From Barthelona sp. PCE (Eukaryota; Metamonada: BaSk clade), in NCBI GenBank assembly GCA_040285745.1, contig JAUFOR010000008.1, positions 1,984,001 through 2,048,000 on the forward strand: a DNA stretch of 64,000 bases, read 5' to 3'. Shown one piece after another: positions 63,295 to 64,000 of the stretch; positions within the stretch are counted from its first letter, which is position 1; each line of letters opens with the position of its first letter. Under the pieces are notes generated by a model. The model was not told the DNA's origin. It was given only the letters and a program-made list of their open reading frames with translations, and did no database searches. Made by a program: the position numbers and the translations under genes.

Positions 63295-64000
63295 TTATAC
63301 CCAAAGCTGGCCACTGGAAGGACCCTTTAGGTTTCTACCGCTTAGAGACGATAATCTTGATCTTGAATTAGTTGTTCGCGTCGATGCACCTCGAGAACTA
63401 TCACTTGAATTGGTCATCTGCATGACTCTTGTGTATATTTTCTGCGACACAGTCTGTGGAATAAAACCTGATACGCCGCACATCTTAAAAATATCGTTAC
63501 CTGTTACAGTGCTGTATGCATACCCCTGCTGCATGATAAATGAAGCTCTGTTTGCGAAGAAACGCTCCTCGGATGTGCCACGTGTAATAACAGAATAGAA
63601 AGAAGCCTTTTTCTTCTTTGGTCTCATGATACGTCCAATCCTCTGCGCCTCTTGCATTCGTGAACCGAACTTTCCTGACATCTGTATGCACACATTGGCA
63701 TCTGGAAGATCAATTGAATCATCACCAACGTTACTGATAATTATTGTCTGAATTTCACCATTTCTGAACTGTTGCAGCAGTTCCTCTCTCCTCTGTTTAT
63801 CTGTTTTTCCGTAGATCACCTGCTCAGCGTATTTATCGGCCATATACTCGCGTGCAAAGAAGAGTAGGGGTGCAATGAATTCAAAAAACACTAAAATTTG
63901 GTCTCCCCTCTGTTCGTGATACTCTACAAGTGTTTTTGCAACATGAAGCTTTTGTGAGTGACACTGTGGAAGTAACAGGCGCTTTGTAGGTTGTGAGAAG
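63295..64000 (-). CDS. ERCC3: XPB/ERCC3 DNA helicase (TFIIH), C-terminal part, cut by window edge
   Basis: The frame is open from the edge at 64000; ~234 residues are visible. It matches the C-terminal helicase half of XPB: VEYHEQRGDQILVF near the edge, VIYGKTDKQRREELLQQFRNG, TIIISNVGDDSIDLPDANVCIQMS, then motif VI SRMQEAQRIGRIMRPKKKKASFYSVITRGTSEERF. The order and spacing of ISxVGDxSxDLPxANVxIQ and QEAQRxGRxxR match XPB rather than other SF2 helicases. It is the translocase of TFIIH in promoter opening and nucleotide excision repair. The Ser/Thr-rich C-terminal ~60 residues (SSDSSRGASTRTTNSRS) differ from the human tail. Confidence 0.9.
   Translation of the reverse strand, partial: FSQPTKRLLLPQCHSQKLHVAKTLVEYHEQRGDQILVFFEFIAPLLFFAREYMADKYAEQVIYGKTDKQRREELLQQFRNGEIQTIIISNVGDDSIDLPDANVCIQMSGKFGSRMQEAQRIGRIMRPKKKKASFYSVITRGTSEERFFANRASFIMQQGYAYSTVTGNDIFKMCGVSGFIPQTVSQKIYTRVMQMTNSSDSSRGASTRTTNSRSRLSSLSGRNLKGPSSGQLWV

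Noticed and set aside
1-64000. tRNA, rRNA, CRISPR arrays, insertion sequences and transposases
   Set aside because: No tRNA A/B-box pairs with a cloverleaf, no rRNA blocks, no spaced short repeats of CRISPR type and no transposase or reverse transcriptase reading frame were recognised.

Overview
The window is nuclear DNA of a compact, intron-poor eukaryotic microbe. It holds about 37 protein genes on both strands, with no bacterial operons, Shine-Dalgarno sites, tRNA or rRNA. The genes are eukaryotic: eIF3c, eRF3, RPS19, histone H3, Ran, ARP2, a Qa-SNARE, the TFIIH helicase XPB, BOP1 and HFM1/MER3. A Tubby-like protein, a DZIP1/Iguana protein and B9D2 (transition-zone component) imply cilia or flagella. 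A two-subunit-type glycine decarboxylase P2 (GcvPB) with a possible organelle-targeting N-terminus suggests a mitochondrion-related organelle.

Two sequence signatures recall metamonads. Four introns (43-109 nt) start GTATRT/GTATGC and end with CTAAC, then five bases, the last two being AG. Many genes carry a pyrimidine-rich initiator, (C)CCTTTTCA(C/T), 4-33 nt before the ATG, resembling the trichomonad TCAYW initiator. I infer a flagellated metamonad-like protist; the species is not identifiable from this window.

Layout. 1-7735: NEK-like kinase (cut by the edge), Tubby, Qa-SNARE, GcvPB, ZNRD2/p27-like protein and a two-repeat Myb protein. 8392-16609: HFM1/MER3 helicase, long-chain acyl-CoA synthetase, a cyclic-nucleotide-binding-like protein and spliced glucosidase II beta; the last two share a 52-bp bidirectional promoter. 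16648-24907: membrane orphan, possible TFIIH p62, eIF3c, a kelch/coiled-coil protein and a small Zn-ribbon protein. 24985-32442: a large inverted duplication, two copies of histone H3 plus a secreted metallophosphatase, flanking ARP2 and a SLC35-type transporter. 32473-45909: FKBP15-like protein, eRF3, DZIP1, Q-rich protein, ZIP transporter, basic disordered protein, RPS19, B9D2 and an orphan. 46006-57027: three large orphans, BOP1 and a tRNA m5U methyltransferase. 57558-64000: a degenerate locus, Ran, two overlapping frames (one with a winged-helix-like segment), an ankyrin protein and the C-terminal part of XPB.

The most notable structure is the inverted repeat. Arms 25511-27360 and 30069-31916 appear identical apart from single-base homopolymer-length differences. 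They end abruptly inside the metallophosphatase coding sequence, beyond which the paralogues diverge. This looks like a recent conversion tract, GC-rich compared with its flanks, with a perfect 26-bp palindrome next to one outer boundary. One homopolymer difference frameshifts one H3 copy. Convergent gene pairs are packed to 2-58 bp, so their 3' transcript ends probably overlap.
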